Assembly (NCBI GenBank): GCA_022495995.1 | Contig: JAFEMH010001458.1 | Location: forward strand, 248,001-312,000 | Source of the DNA: Adenophora triphylla var. japonica | Taxonomy: Eukaryota; Streptophyta; Magnoliopsida; Asterales; Campanulaceae | DNA length: 64,000 nucleotides | Reading direction: 5' to 3' | In this document: one piece after another, positions 24,607 to 36,900 of the stretch | Layout: every line of letters starts with the position of its first letter | Numbering within the stretch: position 1 is the first letter of the stretch | Notes under the pieces: model-generated | Database searches by the model: none | Seen by the model: the letters and a program-made list of their open reading frames with translations, nothing else | Told to the model about the DNA's origin: nothing | Program-made: the position numbers and the translations under genes

Positions 24607-25293
24607 GTATGATCGCGAATTTCCATCTCTCTTTATTTTTCCGCAGATATGCATAATCAATTGCCTATAATTTCATATTATTGAATGCTGTTACCGGCAT
24701 TGTAGTTTCCAGTTGACATTTTGTTGTATACTTGAACTAATTGGCCTTATGAATTCTGCTGACTGATTAATTGTATTCATTCCGCCTAATAGTATTTAAC
24801 TATGAAGCTAAGAATTTAAGATTAATTGGAGTTTCTTTAATGCATTTATTGTCGCCTTAATCTGTGTGAACCCCTAAAATGCCTTATATTTGAGGGAGTA
24901 TAGTACTTTTCACCCACTTTAGAAGGTGATATTTTATTTTCTCATAGGTCATAAACACTTGTAATTAAATGACTAATAGTACTTGCAAGGTAGTTTGTGG
25001 TTTGGATTCCTTGGACAGAAGAGTGAATACTTTCATGTTAAAAGATGGAATGTTGGTTAAACTGAAGTGCAAGAAAATGTGATGTAAAGTAAACGCAGCG
25101 GAATTAAAAGAATAAAAACTAATCAATTAAATCCTCGCAAAAGAAGTAAAATCGATTAAAGAACAAAGGGATATGATCAAACACTCGCAATAGAATTTAA
25201 CCTACAATAATCAACTGAAGATTATTCTGCGAAGCCAATTGATGACTTTAAAAGAAACTCCTAAGAGAATCTTCTGCAAGCTAAAAAGCTTAA

Positions 25294-26378
25294 GGGGGCG
25301 TTTGGTTCGGTGGAAAAAAAGTGAAGGAATGGAATTGTCAATGGAATTGAATTCCTTAAGGAATTGGAATGGAAAAAAACTGGTTGACCCCCTCCGTTTG
25401 GTTGGCACGGAATGGAATGGAATTGTCATTCAATTCCTTGGCAAATCATGTTTGGTTTGAAAATACAAATTATAGGAATGGAATGAAAGCATATAAAATG
25501 ACCAATTTACCCTTTTAAAAAAAAAATTTTTTGGAGGGGGTGGGGGGGGTAGGTAGGGGGTATGCAAAATGAGTAAAAAAAAAAATTTCGTGGGGGGTGG
25601 GGGGTGGGGTGGGGGGGTGGGGTAGGCAGAAAAAAAATTAAAAATTTCGTGGGGGATGGGGGGGGGGTAGGGGGGAGGGTGGGGGGTGGGGGGTAGGCGA
25701 GAAAAAAAATAAAAATTTCGTGGGGGTGGGGGTAGGGGGGTAGGCGAGAAAAAAATAAAAAAAAAATTTCGTGGGGGTGGGGGGTAGGGTGGCGGGGCGA
25801 GGAAAAAAAAAACTAAATTTTTTTTTTTTTGTGGGGGTGAGGGTAGGGTGGGGGGGTGGGTGGGGGCGAGGTAGGCGAGAAAAAAAATAAAAAATAAATT
25901 TTGTGGGGGGTGGGGGGTGGGGGTAGGGTGGGGGTAGGGTGGGGGGTAGGGTGGGGGCGAGGGTAGGCAGAAAAAAAAAATAAATAAAAATTTTGTGGGG
26001 GTGGGGGGGTGGGGGGGGGTAGGGTGGAGGGAGGGTAGGCAGAAAAAAAAATTAAAAATTTTTTTTTCGTGGGGGTGGGGTGGGGGGTGGGTGGGGGGTG
26101 GGGGGTGGTACGTAGGGGCTGGGTAGGGGCTGGATAGGGGGTAGGGGTGGGTAGGGTTTGGGGGTATTTTGGTCAAATTTTTTATTTTTTTTCCATTGCG
26201 CTAAGGAATTGAACTTTCCATCACTTTTGTGAAGGAAAGTTGAATTCCTTCAAATGAAGGAATTCAACTTTCCTTCGGAATTTTTTTTTTTAAATCTTTG
26301 AACCAAACAGGGGAAAGGAATGGAAAAGAGAGAGTTTTCCATTCCTTTCCCCCACTTTCCTTCCAACCAAACGCCACC
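25294..26378. mobile_element. Harbinger/Tourist-like element inside one LTR
   Basis: Inverted ends are GGGGGCGTTTGGTTCGG and CCAACCAAACGCCACC, with TAA on both sides (25291-25293, 26379-26381). The sister LTR reads AAAAAGCTTAAGGGAAAC without interruption at 28146-28164, which proves the insertion and the 3-bp duplication. The interior 25530-26165 is an extreme G-rich tract of GGGGGT units separated by A-runs. It is the same family as 13264-15925, in opposite orientation. The proline-rich minus-strand ORF across the tract is an artefact. Confidence 0.9.
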
Positions 26379-26747
26379 TAAGGGAAAACCCCACAATTGC
26401 AAAGTAATCTAATTAATTTTATTAATCAAAAATAGTCTAAATTCGGATTACAATTTTAGGCCTATTTATAGTGCCCATAAAACTTGAAAAACACTCCTAA
26501 ACCTTCTAAAATTACTCCTAACCTATATGGTAACTTAATAGGACTCAAAAACCAGTAAATCTCCTCAAAATCTACTCTAAAATCATTTCTAATCAACCTA
26601 TTAAAATTAATGACGAAAATAAGAAATATAAACTAAAACAAATTAAATCATAAAATACTAATTAAAATACAAAAATAATTAATATATTTGACTTTGTCAA
26701 ATATCCTTCCTACGTCATTACTGTTCTTCTTGGACCGGATTACATCA

Positions 26748-27903
26748 TTCACCCTCACTTGAAAAAGGATTCGTCCCGAATCCTTGTCTGATCTTTGAAA
26801 CGAGCCATTCCATCGAAATAAATACTTTGAATAAATCTTCATCTTTATCGTAGAAGGAATTGAAAGAACTTGAATTGATCCGCTCCACCAAAATAAATAC
26901 TTCGAATAAATCAAAACTTTCCTCATCCTCGGATCTGTCATGCTCGGCCGTGTTCCCCATTCCGCTCGGCCGTGCCAGCCTGTTTGCTGGTGTGATTCTT
27001 CTGCCTGGCCACGCTCGGCCGCGTCTTTGCCACGCTCGGCCGCGCACCTGCTGTGCTGTCCCCATGCTGCTGATGCTTGGATTACTGACCCATCTTCCTC
27101 TTCAACCTCTTGTCGATCGTTCGGATAAACATATATATTATCAATCCCACTATCCTTTTGTCGATCTACCTCCCCGACCTCCCCATGATCCACAAAATTT
27201 TTGCCCCATGTAAAATTTGATTTTGCAACAAACCAATTCATATTACCAGTATCCTCCATCTTGGACTCAACTAGGGCATGAATAGGTACGATAAAATCTG
27301 CAGTAACAATATTACTACATACCTTAATTACTTCGCCCGTTGCAATTTCACATAGCATCATCTTTAGATTCTTCCATCACTTGATCAACGCATAAATCTT
27401 CTGCGACTTCACAAATAACCTCCTTATCAAAAGCTTCTTCTTGAGTTGGAAATTCTTCAATAACAAGGCGACGTTCTTCCTCTTCAAGACGCTTCAATTC
27501 AATAGCTTTTTGTGCTTTCAAACGTCGAATTTGTTTCAAATAAGAACAAGCTTTGTGCCAAAAAGGTTCAGATTTTTTTAAAGCTTCATCCCTATACTCT
27601 CTATGCAAATCCACTATAAATTGTTTTTCTGGCGGAAGTCGGCCGCTTACAAGAAGGGATTCATAATGAAGAAAGAAGTCATGGTGGAAGTTGGCATTCT
27701 TTGAAAGTTCCTCCTCCTTTGCAAAAAAATATTTCGCAATTTGATTAGCATGAATCAAACGATCATTGATCCCATCAATAGCAACATATTTGTTATTTTC
27801 TCCATGGCCACGAATTGTTGTAGAGTATTGTTTAAAGTGACATTCGAGGCGACCAATTGTTGGAGGAGTGCTTGCATGTCGTTGTTTCCTTGATCTCCAG
27901 CCA
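26748..27903 (-). pseudogene. Broken internal ORF of the LTR element
   Basis: Reading starts MAGDQGNNDMQALLQQLVAS at 27903, right after the primer-binding site. It must change frame near 27790 to continue into a charged region (around INDRLIHANQIAKYFF) and again near 27360 to reach the downstream part (DFIVPIHALVESKMEDTGN). The middle is coiled-coil-like with Lys/Glu/Arg-rich stretches. No zinc knuckle or pol motif was seen, so it is gag-like only by position. A GC-rich CGCTCGGCCG repeat (26940-27045) lies in the 3' part. Confidence 0.6.
26940..27045. repeat. GCTCGGCCG minisatellite in the LTR element
   Basis: The unit GCTCGGCCG(T/C)G recurs at least four times (near 26942, 26963, 27008 and 27030) in otherwise AT-rich DNA. 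It probably arose by local duplication inside the internal region. Confidence 0.6.
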
Positions 27904-29080
27904 TGATAATCCTTGGATCGTCCTTTGTCTGATACCAACTGATGTAAAGTAAACGCAACGGAATTAAAAGAATAAAAACTAATCGATTAAATCCTCACAA
28001 AATGAGTAAAATCGATTAAAGAACAAAGGGATATGATCAAACCCTCGCAAGAGAATTTAACCTATAATAATCAACCAAAGAAGATTATTCTGCAAAGCCA
28101 ATTGATGACTTTAAAAGAAACTACTAAGAGAATCTTCTGCAAGTTAAAAAGCTTAAGGGAAACCCCACAATTGCAAAGCAATCAAATTAATTTTATTAAT
28201 CAAAAATAGTGTAAATTCGGATTACAACTTTTGGCCTATTTTATAGTGCCCATAAAACTTGAAAAACACTCCTAAACCTTCTAGAATTACTCCTAACCTA
28301 TATGGTAACTTAATATGACTCAAAAACTAGTAAATCTCCTCAAAATCTACTCTAAAATCATCTCTAATCAACCTATTAAAATTAATGACGAAAATAAGAA
28401 ATATAAATTAAAACAAATTAAATCCTAAAATACTAATTAAAATACAAAAATAATTAATATATTTGACTTCGTCAAATATCCTTCCTACGTCATCTACGTC
28501 ATTACTGTTCTTCTTGGACCGGATTACATCAAACTGGTTCTTTGTGTTTCAAGTAAGCATTTACCTGGATAACTATTACTACTTGCATTGAATTTGTCAT
28601 TGGTGATAACAATCGTGATGATGATTATATAAGTGTGCCTATTGGCCTTAATAATAACCCCGGTCCCAAGTTAAACGTCCTTGTTCCTTTTTCATCATAC
28701 TTGTCCAATTATACCGCTGACTTTTCATCTTTTCCACCTTAGACTCTTTTTTTATTCATCCAAAAATTTGGGTGGGAAATGAACAACAATTATTAGAGTT
28801 TTACTTTTACCATGGGTAAGTTTCTAGAAAATGAAAGTAATTGCTCCATTTTTAATTTTTTTTTTGATAAGAAACTGCTCCATTTTTAATTAGAAGGGTA
28901 ATTTGAAAAAAAAAATTCCTCTAATCGGCGTGCCAAACAAAAAAGGCAGTCAATTTTATAACAGGGAGTACACAAGTTTATAGATTCTAGCTCATGAAAC
29001 CCAAGAGTCCAACAATTGTTGTACATTGCACACTAAATGGGGTACTAAATACATTAGACTGCTTCTTGATATGTTTATTA

Positions 29081-29383
29081 CTTCCTCTGTCCCAAGGTAA
29101 GAGTCCTATTTCCTTTTTGATACGTCCCAGAGTAAGAGTCCCATTCCCAAATTGGCAAACGATGAATAGTGTTTTGGACATATTTTTCCATATAATTCTC
29201 GTGTAATTACAAAAAAAAAAAAAACAAAACGAGCGCTTAACCAACCTTCTTTTACCCACTTGCATTATGAATAGTGTTTTGGACAATTATATCCCCAACA
29301 CACTTGAAATGTTCTCGTCTTTTATTGTTTTCTTCATAAGCGTGCAAAACCCATGTAGGACCCTTACTCTGGGATGAAGGAAG
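29081..29383. mobile_element. Stowaway MITE
   Basis: Ends CTTCCTCTGTCCCAAGGTAA and CTTACTCTGGGATGAAGGAAG are inverted and flanked by TA. Small internal direct repeats occur (GTAAGAGTCC, and TGAATAGTGTTTTGGAC twice). Confidence 0.78.
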
Positions 29384-30137
29384 TACATTTTAGGCATGTT
29401 CCTACCACTTTGACCCACTGAAACTCATCTCGATCTACTCCGGTGTTTCCTTCTTTCATTTAGCATGTGCTCAGTCTGATTGTCACGACAAACCCTGACC
29501 ACGATCGTGATGAAAACTACAAATAATCCTTATGACACCCTAAATTGTCCAAATGCCAATTTGGCTTGGTACCGGCAAATAACTCCACCTTTCTCTAAAA
29601 ATACGCAGGATGTATGTGCACATATGGCAATCTTAGTTAGCCCTAAAACTAAGAGAGCACTAAGCATAAAAAAAGGAAAGCATATGCTTTGGGAAATTGA
29701 TTCCTTCAAAGTATCTCCTATTCTAACACTCCAACTGTGGAATTTCTCCTCTAAGTTCCCTTTTCAAAGATGAAATGTTGTGCCATGCCATATAGAAAAT
29801 TGGTCACAGAAAAGGGCATAATCTGAGACATCCAAACAAGAAAATGACAATGCCGTTATGAAATTGATTGAAAATATTCATTATGTCATCCCTCATCACA
29901 CTCCAGAAAGTTTGAAAAAAAAAAGCCATTGTGAAACCATAAGCTGGAGATATTCCCCATAGGGAGAATGAATAGCTGTTACAATCTCTTCCTCAAAAAT
30001 TAGATTCTCAAGAATGTGTTGTCATTAGCAGATAAAGTATTACTCACTCAATTTAGAGCTGGATGCCATATTTCGTGTTCCATGCAGAGCTTCTCATTAA
30101 ACTATGATATGCATTTTTTATATCATCTTCTTCTACA

Positions 30138-30374
30138 CATTGGAGAAGCCAGAATTTTTTCCCAAAGGGGGTCAAGATTTCTTAGGGATAATAAATATAC
30201 TAATCATATGGAAATTTTCTACAAAAAAAAGGGGACAAATGATACTATAGTACAAATTTTACCAAATATCAAGGAGTCATTTTTAGGGTACTTTTCAAAA
30301 CATAAAGGTACTAAATTGACATTTCCCAAAAGTTAAGGGGGTCACCCCTTCTCTATAAGGTGGCTTCGCCACTG
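30138..30374. mobile_element. hAT-like MITE, older copy
   Basis: The ends CATTGGAGAAGCC and GGCTTCGCCACTG and the internal GGGGGTCA blocks match the better preserved element at 47882-48144. The flanking duplication is decayed (CTTCTACA versus TTTCTACT). Confidence 0.6.
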
Positions 30375-30671
30375 ATTTCTACTCTCTTAATTTTTTCCAT
30401 CTTGTACTAGAACATTATGATTTTATTATTGAATAATGAAATATGAAAACTGTTTTGAAATGCTTAATGAATGGACTACTCCTAGATAATAGAATGTCAC
30501 ATTTTAAACTACACGAATTACAAAACTTATAGTTATGGAAAGAAAAAGTTTGGCGAAAAGGTCAAGTTGATATTGAAATGTCAAATTATTATCCTTTCTA
30601 TGGGTCGATGGGGGTAATAACTTTTTTCTTTCTTTCTATTTCCATCACAGGCCTTGATCTTGAGCTGAATC

Positions 30672-31751
30672 ATGGTCGTAGAAGAGACTCCCAAATTTTT
30701 TGTTGATGCTGCTTTGCCTTCCATGGATTTTGTCGAATCTTTGTGCAGTGAGGCATCGGATGTTAAAATGACCGAGAACTTTGGACTGCACATTCAGGAA
30801 AGTCTACCCAAGGAATCGTCTGTAAAGAGGAGAGCTAGTCCATGTTTAACTAACATAGAAAAAGGTAGAAAACCCAATGAAATCAGCAAAGAACTCATTC
30901 CTGACACCCCAAAGGAATCTTTTATACCAGAAGTAGTTGGAGGAAAGTCAAGAGAATCACATTTGAAGAGGAGAGCTAGTCCCCGGCTTAAAGAGATACC
31001 GGAAAGTAAAAGACCATATTATGGCCCATTTCGCAAGGAGTCATATCATCATCCCGACGAAGAAATTAGCAAGGCACATACTTACGATGCCTCAAAGATT
31101 AGCCGTGAACCGAAAATTGGTGAAATGCAGATCTGGGAATCTTCTGAAGATCGAAGATTTAGTCCACGATTAAAAGGCATACCACAAAATGAAAGACCTT
31201 ATTATGGCCCTAAGCGCACGGAGCCACAACATTGCTCAATTTCCAATATGAGAAAAGAACATAATCCTGATGCAGCCAAGCAAGATTTTGTACTTGGAGG
31301 GGATGTAGACAGCAATGGAAATAAATCATTCGAAAATAATGTTGAACATCGTAAAGAAAATGGTTTGCCAAATGCAGCCAAGCAAGTTTTTGTACTTGGA
31401 GCAGATGGAGATAGCAATGGAGATACACCATTGGAAAGTGGTGTAGAACATTTTAAAGAAAATGGTTTACCAAATGGCAGTGTCATTCCCTCTTCAAGTG
31501 CAAGCGAAGGAGTTAATAGTAAGAATACTTGGAATGATGCGGATGAAAAGCGATGGGCGGATGAAATAGATTCTTCTCATTCCATTGCAAGGGTGAAGGA
31601 AACACTTAGATTATACAACAAGTATTACCTTCAGTTTTTACAGGTAATTACAATCACTTTGTTAAGTATATCACCAAATTTAAAATTACTTAGGTTTTTA
31701 ATTTTCTCATGGTTCATGGATCGAAGTGGAAAAATTTAATGAATATATATA

Positions 31752-31796
<45 letters not shown>

Positions 31797-31812
31797 GTAT
31801 ATATATATGTAC

Positions 31813-31845
<33 letters not shown>

Positions 31846-31861
31846 CATATATATGTACGTA

Positions 31862-31892
<31 letters not shown>

Positions 31893-33893
31893 GTATATAT
31901 ATATAAAATAATGGCGAGGGGTAGGAGAAGACCTAAGCAAACTTGGATTAGGGTGATTGAAAATGATATGAGTCTAATTGGATTGGATGATAATATGGCA
32001 TTGAAGAGGCCGGAGTGTAGGACAAAAATTCATGTGGGTGATGGGGGTTGATTTTTTATTTTTATTAGGTTTAATTTCATTTTCAACCATTGTACTTTAC
32101 TCCAACTTTCACTTCAACCACTTTACTTTGTTTTTAGCACGAAAACCACAAAAGTTTCGGAAAACTATCACTTTAGCCACAAATTCGTGCCTAATCCGTG
32201 GCTAATTCGTGCCCTGATTCGCGAATTTGTGGCTAAAATGATAGTTTTCCAAAACTTTTGTGGTTTTCGTGCTAAAAACGTAGTATAGTGGTTGAAGGAA
32301 AAGTCGAGGTAAAGTATAGTGGTTGAAAATGAAATTAAACCTTTTTTTATTATTATTATTATTTACATTTCCCTCTCTATTTTATATTTATTCTTTTATT
32401 ATCACTATTTTTAGTTTTCTTCTTCTTCTCTTCTTTTCATTTTCTATTTTTTAAATTTTTTTTAATTATTTTTAAAAAAAATTCTTTTCCACCTATTTCT
32501 TCTAATAACTTATTTTTTTCTTCTTACATCTTTCATTTCACGATGACATATGAGGATTCATGTAGCCGACTCCAAATTACTTTGGGATTAAGACTTTGTT
32601 GTTGTTGTTGTATATCTATATAATATATGTAGATATACAACAACATACGAGGATTCATGTTAGCCGACCTTAAATTATTTTGAGACTAAGGCTTTGTTGT
32701 TGTTGTTGGTCTGATCTTATAGTAAAAACAGACGAAGGTGAGTTATATTGATTGGCATGAAGCTACCACAATAGTTAAGACTACATCAAAGGAATTTGTG
32801 ACTTTTCAATTTCATAGCACTATGAGGTTACATCAGGAATTGACTTTAAGTCCTTATCTGCTAAATCTTGTAATGGATGGATGTACCATGGTGCATCGGG
32901 CTATCGTCAGGTTGATGATGCTATTGTTACCATCAATGAAGTAAAAAGTGGGCGAGTAATAAATTATAAAAGTTAAGAGATTCTTTAGGTCAAATGGTAC
33001 CTAAGTAGGACTTATTTGGTGCTTTCGTAGGAGTGCCTATTTCGGTTGTTTAGAGAGACTGGCAAACTTCCTATCCTGGATTGTAGTAAGGGTTTTTCTC
33101 CCTCCCTTTTTCATACACTTCCTTTTCTTGTTTTGATGGATATGTCGTTTATCTTTTTGCTTGCTTTCTTCCCGTAGTCTAATATATTTTCTTACTTAGT
33201 AAATCTAGAAGCAAAATAGGAATATATATACACACACTCCCTCTGTCCCATCTTAATCTACAAAAAGTTCCTTTTTGGGTGTCCCACTCAAAGTTACGAA
33301 GTCATTAATGGAAACTTTTTAATACTTTTTGAATAATGGGATCCAATTGTCATATCTACAACAACTACCCACTTACTATTCCCTATCCCACTTTCTCTCT
33401 CATACCCGACTATCTATACTCACAACACTTTAATGTTACACACTTTTCTTAATTCCCGTGCACAACCTTAAATTTGTAACTTAAGGTGGGACGGAGGGAG
33501 TATAATGTTAGCAACACATGGAGTACTAGAGGTGGAAAAGTCAGGTTAGATGGCCATGATGAACCACAAGTCAATTAAGTTTGCTATTCATGATAAATTA
33601 TTATTTGATAGGCGTATACATGCTAATATCAAGTTGAGTGAAGTGAAGAAATGCTTTTAGGATTTTATGTGAAATGCTTTCGCTTGTGAGGTAAAAGGAG
33701 CATTTATAAGAATGTGGACAAATGTGGACTGCTTTAGAGTTAGAATGAGTTTACATGAAACTAGGATGCTGGAGATGGGTATGTGTAAAAACCTAGGAAC
33801 CACCTGCACCTCTTTTGATCAGCGTGTCACGCGTGTCACCCTTCGGCATCCGACACTCCTCGACACCCCTAACACCCCAGAAGTATCCGAGTT

Positions 33894-33955
<62 letters not shown>

Positions 33956-36900
33956 GATTATTTGACACTCAAAACTCTCTTGACACTTTAGAGGTCAAAG
34001 GGAATTTTTTTGAATAGTCAAATTGCAGAATTTCATTGGACGGAGACGTAAAATGTGGTCTAGGTGTTACAACTGCTCGCAACCATTAACCGTCGTCGAG
34101 AGAGAAGCGCACTCTCCTAGGTGACTCAAGGCTACTACTTGACCATCTTTCTTTTTCACTTTCCACCGTGTTCATAAATTTGATTAGGGTTTTGACTCCA
34201 TATCTCGTGACTCTCGTCTTGTTTGAAACAAAGGTATGTTGTCTTTGACTTCTCACAATTGAAGTGGAGTAAATTTAAATTAAAAGTGATCTCATGGTTT
34301 TTATGATACCTTTATTTGTTAGCTGTTGTAGTTTGATTTGATGGGTCTTGGGTCATGGAACCTCCCTTGCAGCTGAAAACATCCTATTCCAAATGTATCA
34401 GGCAGTAAAAAAAGAGAGATTATGATAAGACTCTAATATGAACTTTGATTATACATCATTATCATTGAACAGCTCCTTGGGAACTCAGCTTCCTTCCTAT
34501 CTTGCTTTGTAGTTTAGCTTTTTTCCTTTCCTTCTATCTCTCGTCATGTTAGACAATGCAAGGCTCCTTCAATCATTCACCTTCTCTTACGAAAGAAAGA
34601 AGAGAATTTCTTCCCTACCTCTTTTTAGTCCCCCCAATCCCCTTTCTTTCTTTTTTTTTTTTTTTTAATTCAGTACTTTCACGGACATATGCAGAAAACT
34701 GGTGCAGTTGACGAGGATGTGCCATCTTCAACGCGAGCTGACTTGCAGGCGTATTCATTGGTAAATATTTCACCTATGTATTACAGCACTCTATACTAAG
34801 TTTTTAAATGGATTTTCAGTCAAAATTGTTTGGAGAAAGTAATGCAGGACATCTTTATGAAGAACAAAGATGCTATACATCTGATTTTGCATTGTATTTA
34901 GGTGATCTATGGTAAAATATTTAGAGGAAATGTAGTAGGCTTTGGAGATGGAAAATCTGATCTTCGATAATGTATTATTGTTTTTTTTTTTTTTTATGTT
35001 TGATTGGAAGTTTCTGCTAGACAACTACTCTAAACAGCACACCAATATGGCAACTGGTGGTATAGAAACTGAACAAGGGTTGGGTATCTATCAGGATAAG
35101 GACGGATTATTGTTGAAAATAGATGATGATGTTCCTCTCTTTTTTTTATTTTTTCTGTGTATGCCATTCATGGATGGTTAGACTGTTAAAGGGTTGGCAA
35201 GGTCTCAATGGTGTGTTGAAAGCTAGATGGATCCTTCACAAGGAGAGCTTTGGGGATTTTTGTTTATTAGCTGTCATTCAGGTGTAAAAGTGCACGATCC
35301 CCGTCTAAGAACTGCCTCTGATATCTACACGCTTCTTGCTTGTGGTATCTTTATCTTAAGCCGGCGTGTTGGCCTCTCTGCATGTTTGCATTCAAGTTCA
35401 CACAACCACCTACAAAGGAATAATTGGGAGTGTGTGCAATATGGGGCCAGTACTTGACCCTGGTGTTAGCATATTTAAACATGCATTCATATTTTGTAAT
35501 AGGCTGGGAGCCTGGGAATCATATTTCTTTGTCCATAAGGGTAAAAAATGAAACAAGCCTCGTTCATACGTTTGAGAATATACGTGCCACTAAACATTAC
35601 ATTCAGAGGGCTGACCTTATAAATGAGAGTTTTTTGGAAGTTTGTTTTGAATCATATTAAACATGCTGTTTTGATATTATGGGAAGTTTCTTTGTTTTCA
35701 TCTCCTTGTATTTCCTTTGTGATGGATGTGTCATCCATCCTTGCAAGTTTTTTACTTTCAGTAATCTAGTTCTTTTTTATTATTAATTTATATTAAATAA
35801 ATAATAATTAAAAAATACTTTGGGGGGTCCTGTGTTCCCCCTCGCTATCCTTTAACTATATATTTATTGCGTTTCCACTTCTTTTGTTATGAACGCAGAT
35901 GAAAAAGTCTAACGAAGTTTTGTACCCAGAAAAAAGATTTGGGCATCTACCTGGTTGGTGAAGTCTATTTGCTTTAATTTTCTGATTTTTTATCTCTGTC
36001 TACTCATTATCTTTTTTGGTTGAAATAAAACTCATTTTTGCTTGACGAAGCCTCTTTGCAACTAGTTTCTTTGTTACCTTCTTGTGATTTCAGAATTTCA
36101 ACCCAAATGAGAAATTTGACATCTAAAATGCAGTGTAAAGCATTTTAAAATGCAAACTAGCTGAAGCTACTGACAAACTTCTCTTTCCTCTCTTTTCGTG
36201 CATTTAGCTATTCTAAATTGGTGGATTTAAACAATGAGCACATTTTACTTTCCACAGTTTACCAAACTTTTGAAAAAAGAAAAAAAGAACAATAAACTAA
36301 CAAAAGCAGCATGAACCTAGCACTAGCGAGCTCTCTTAGTCTTGTTGGAGAGTTATTCATTTCCCTAACCTCCAACTCTGCTCACCTTTCTGCATTGCAG
36401 GTATTTGTGTCGGGTATCAGTTTTATTCACGATGTGCAATGGCTGCTGTTGGTTTGCATAGCCACTGGCTTAATGGAATTGATTACATGGGAACACATTA
36501 CGAGAAAGTGGTACGTTTTTCCATAATATCCTTGGAAAAGGGACGGACCTCATGCATGAGGTTCCTGCCATTGGCGGGGTCTGCAATGGCTCTATATTCC
36601 TGGAAAATATAGTTGAAAATATTAATATATTTACAGTATTCGTGTACATTGTCCAACTCTGTTATCTAAATGTTTTGTGAAGCATCAATTTAGCATGCAT
36701 TTTGAACACAACTTCTTGGTTGGTTTCTCTAAACAAGCTTCCTTTACATGGTGTGTGCATCTTTGTGCAAAATTGAAAATACTGTAGACCATGTAGCAAA
36801 GGCCGATTCTATGTAAATATATTTTCTCCTTTGTTGACCATTGACAGTTACCACCTCCAGCAGTGGTGTATTTTTAATTAACTTATGGTTTATGCTATTC

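Larger units (their letters stand above)
25080..28531 (-). mobile_element. Non-autonomous LTR retrotransposon
   Basis: The two LTRs begin TGATGTAAAGTAAACGCA and end GGATTACATCA: 25080-26747 (with a 1085-bp insertion) and 27940-28531 (592 bp). The minus orientation is set by a primer-binding-like TTGGTATCAGAC next to the 27940 LTR and a purine-rich GTGAGGGTGA just before the other. Flanks AAATG and AACTG are a 4/5-matched target duplication. The ~1.2-kb inside has gag-like ORFs but no protease, integrase or reverse transcriptase. It lies between the candidate 5' UTR exon and the coding part of the SUVH4-like gene. Confidence 0.87.
28532..30650. other. Upstream region of the SUVH4-like gene with MITEs
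   Basis: Apart from the Stowaway at 29081-29383 and the hAT-like MITE at 30138-30374, no coding sequence is supported. It ends in a T/C-rich tract and the acceptor TCCATCACAG at 30641-30650, so at least its right part is a 5' UTR intron. Confidence 0.5.

Noticed and set aside
25430..26176. 248-codon proline/phenylalanine-rich minus-strand ORF
   Set aside because: It covers the G-rich tract of the second Harbinger-like copy and has no protein-like features.
27348..27938. Host gene for the 196-codon ORF
   Set aside because: It lies between two LTRs next to a primer-binding site and needs frameshifts, so it is part of the retrotransposon.
31707..32051. Tyr-Ile repeat ORFs on both strands
   Set aside because: They arise from the TA microsatellite; only the stretch after 31907 has LINE-like sequence, and it is noted there.
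32738..32944. Short ORF as a gene
   Set aside because: It is a decayed reverse-transcriptase fragment of an RTE LINE.
34403..34425. Possible short SUVH4 exon reading AVKKERL
   Set aside because: It resembles the family sequence after the first exon, but a stop follows at once and there is no GT donor; skipping it keeps phase 0.
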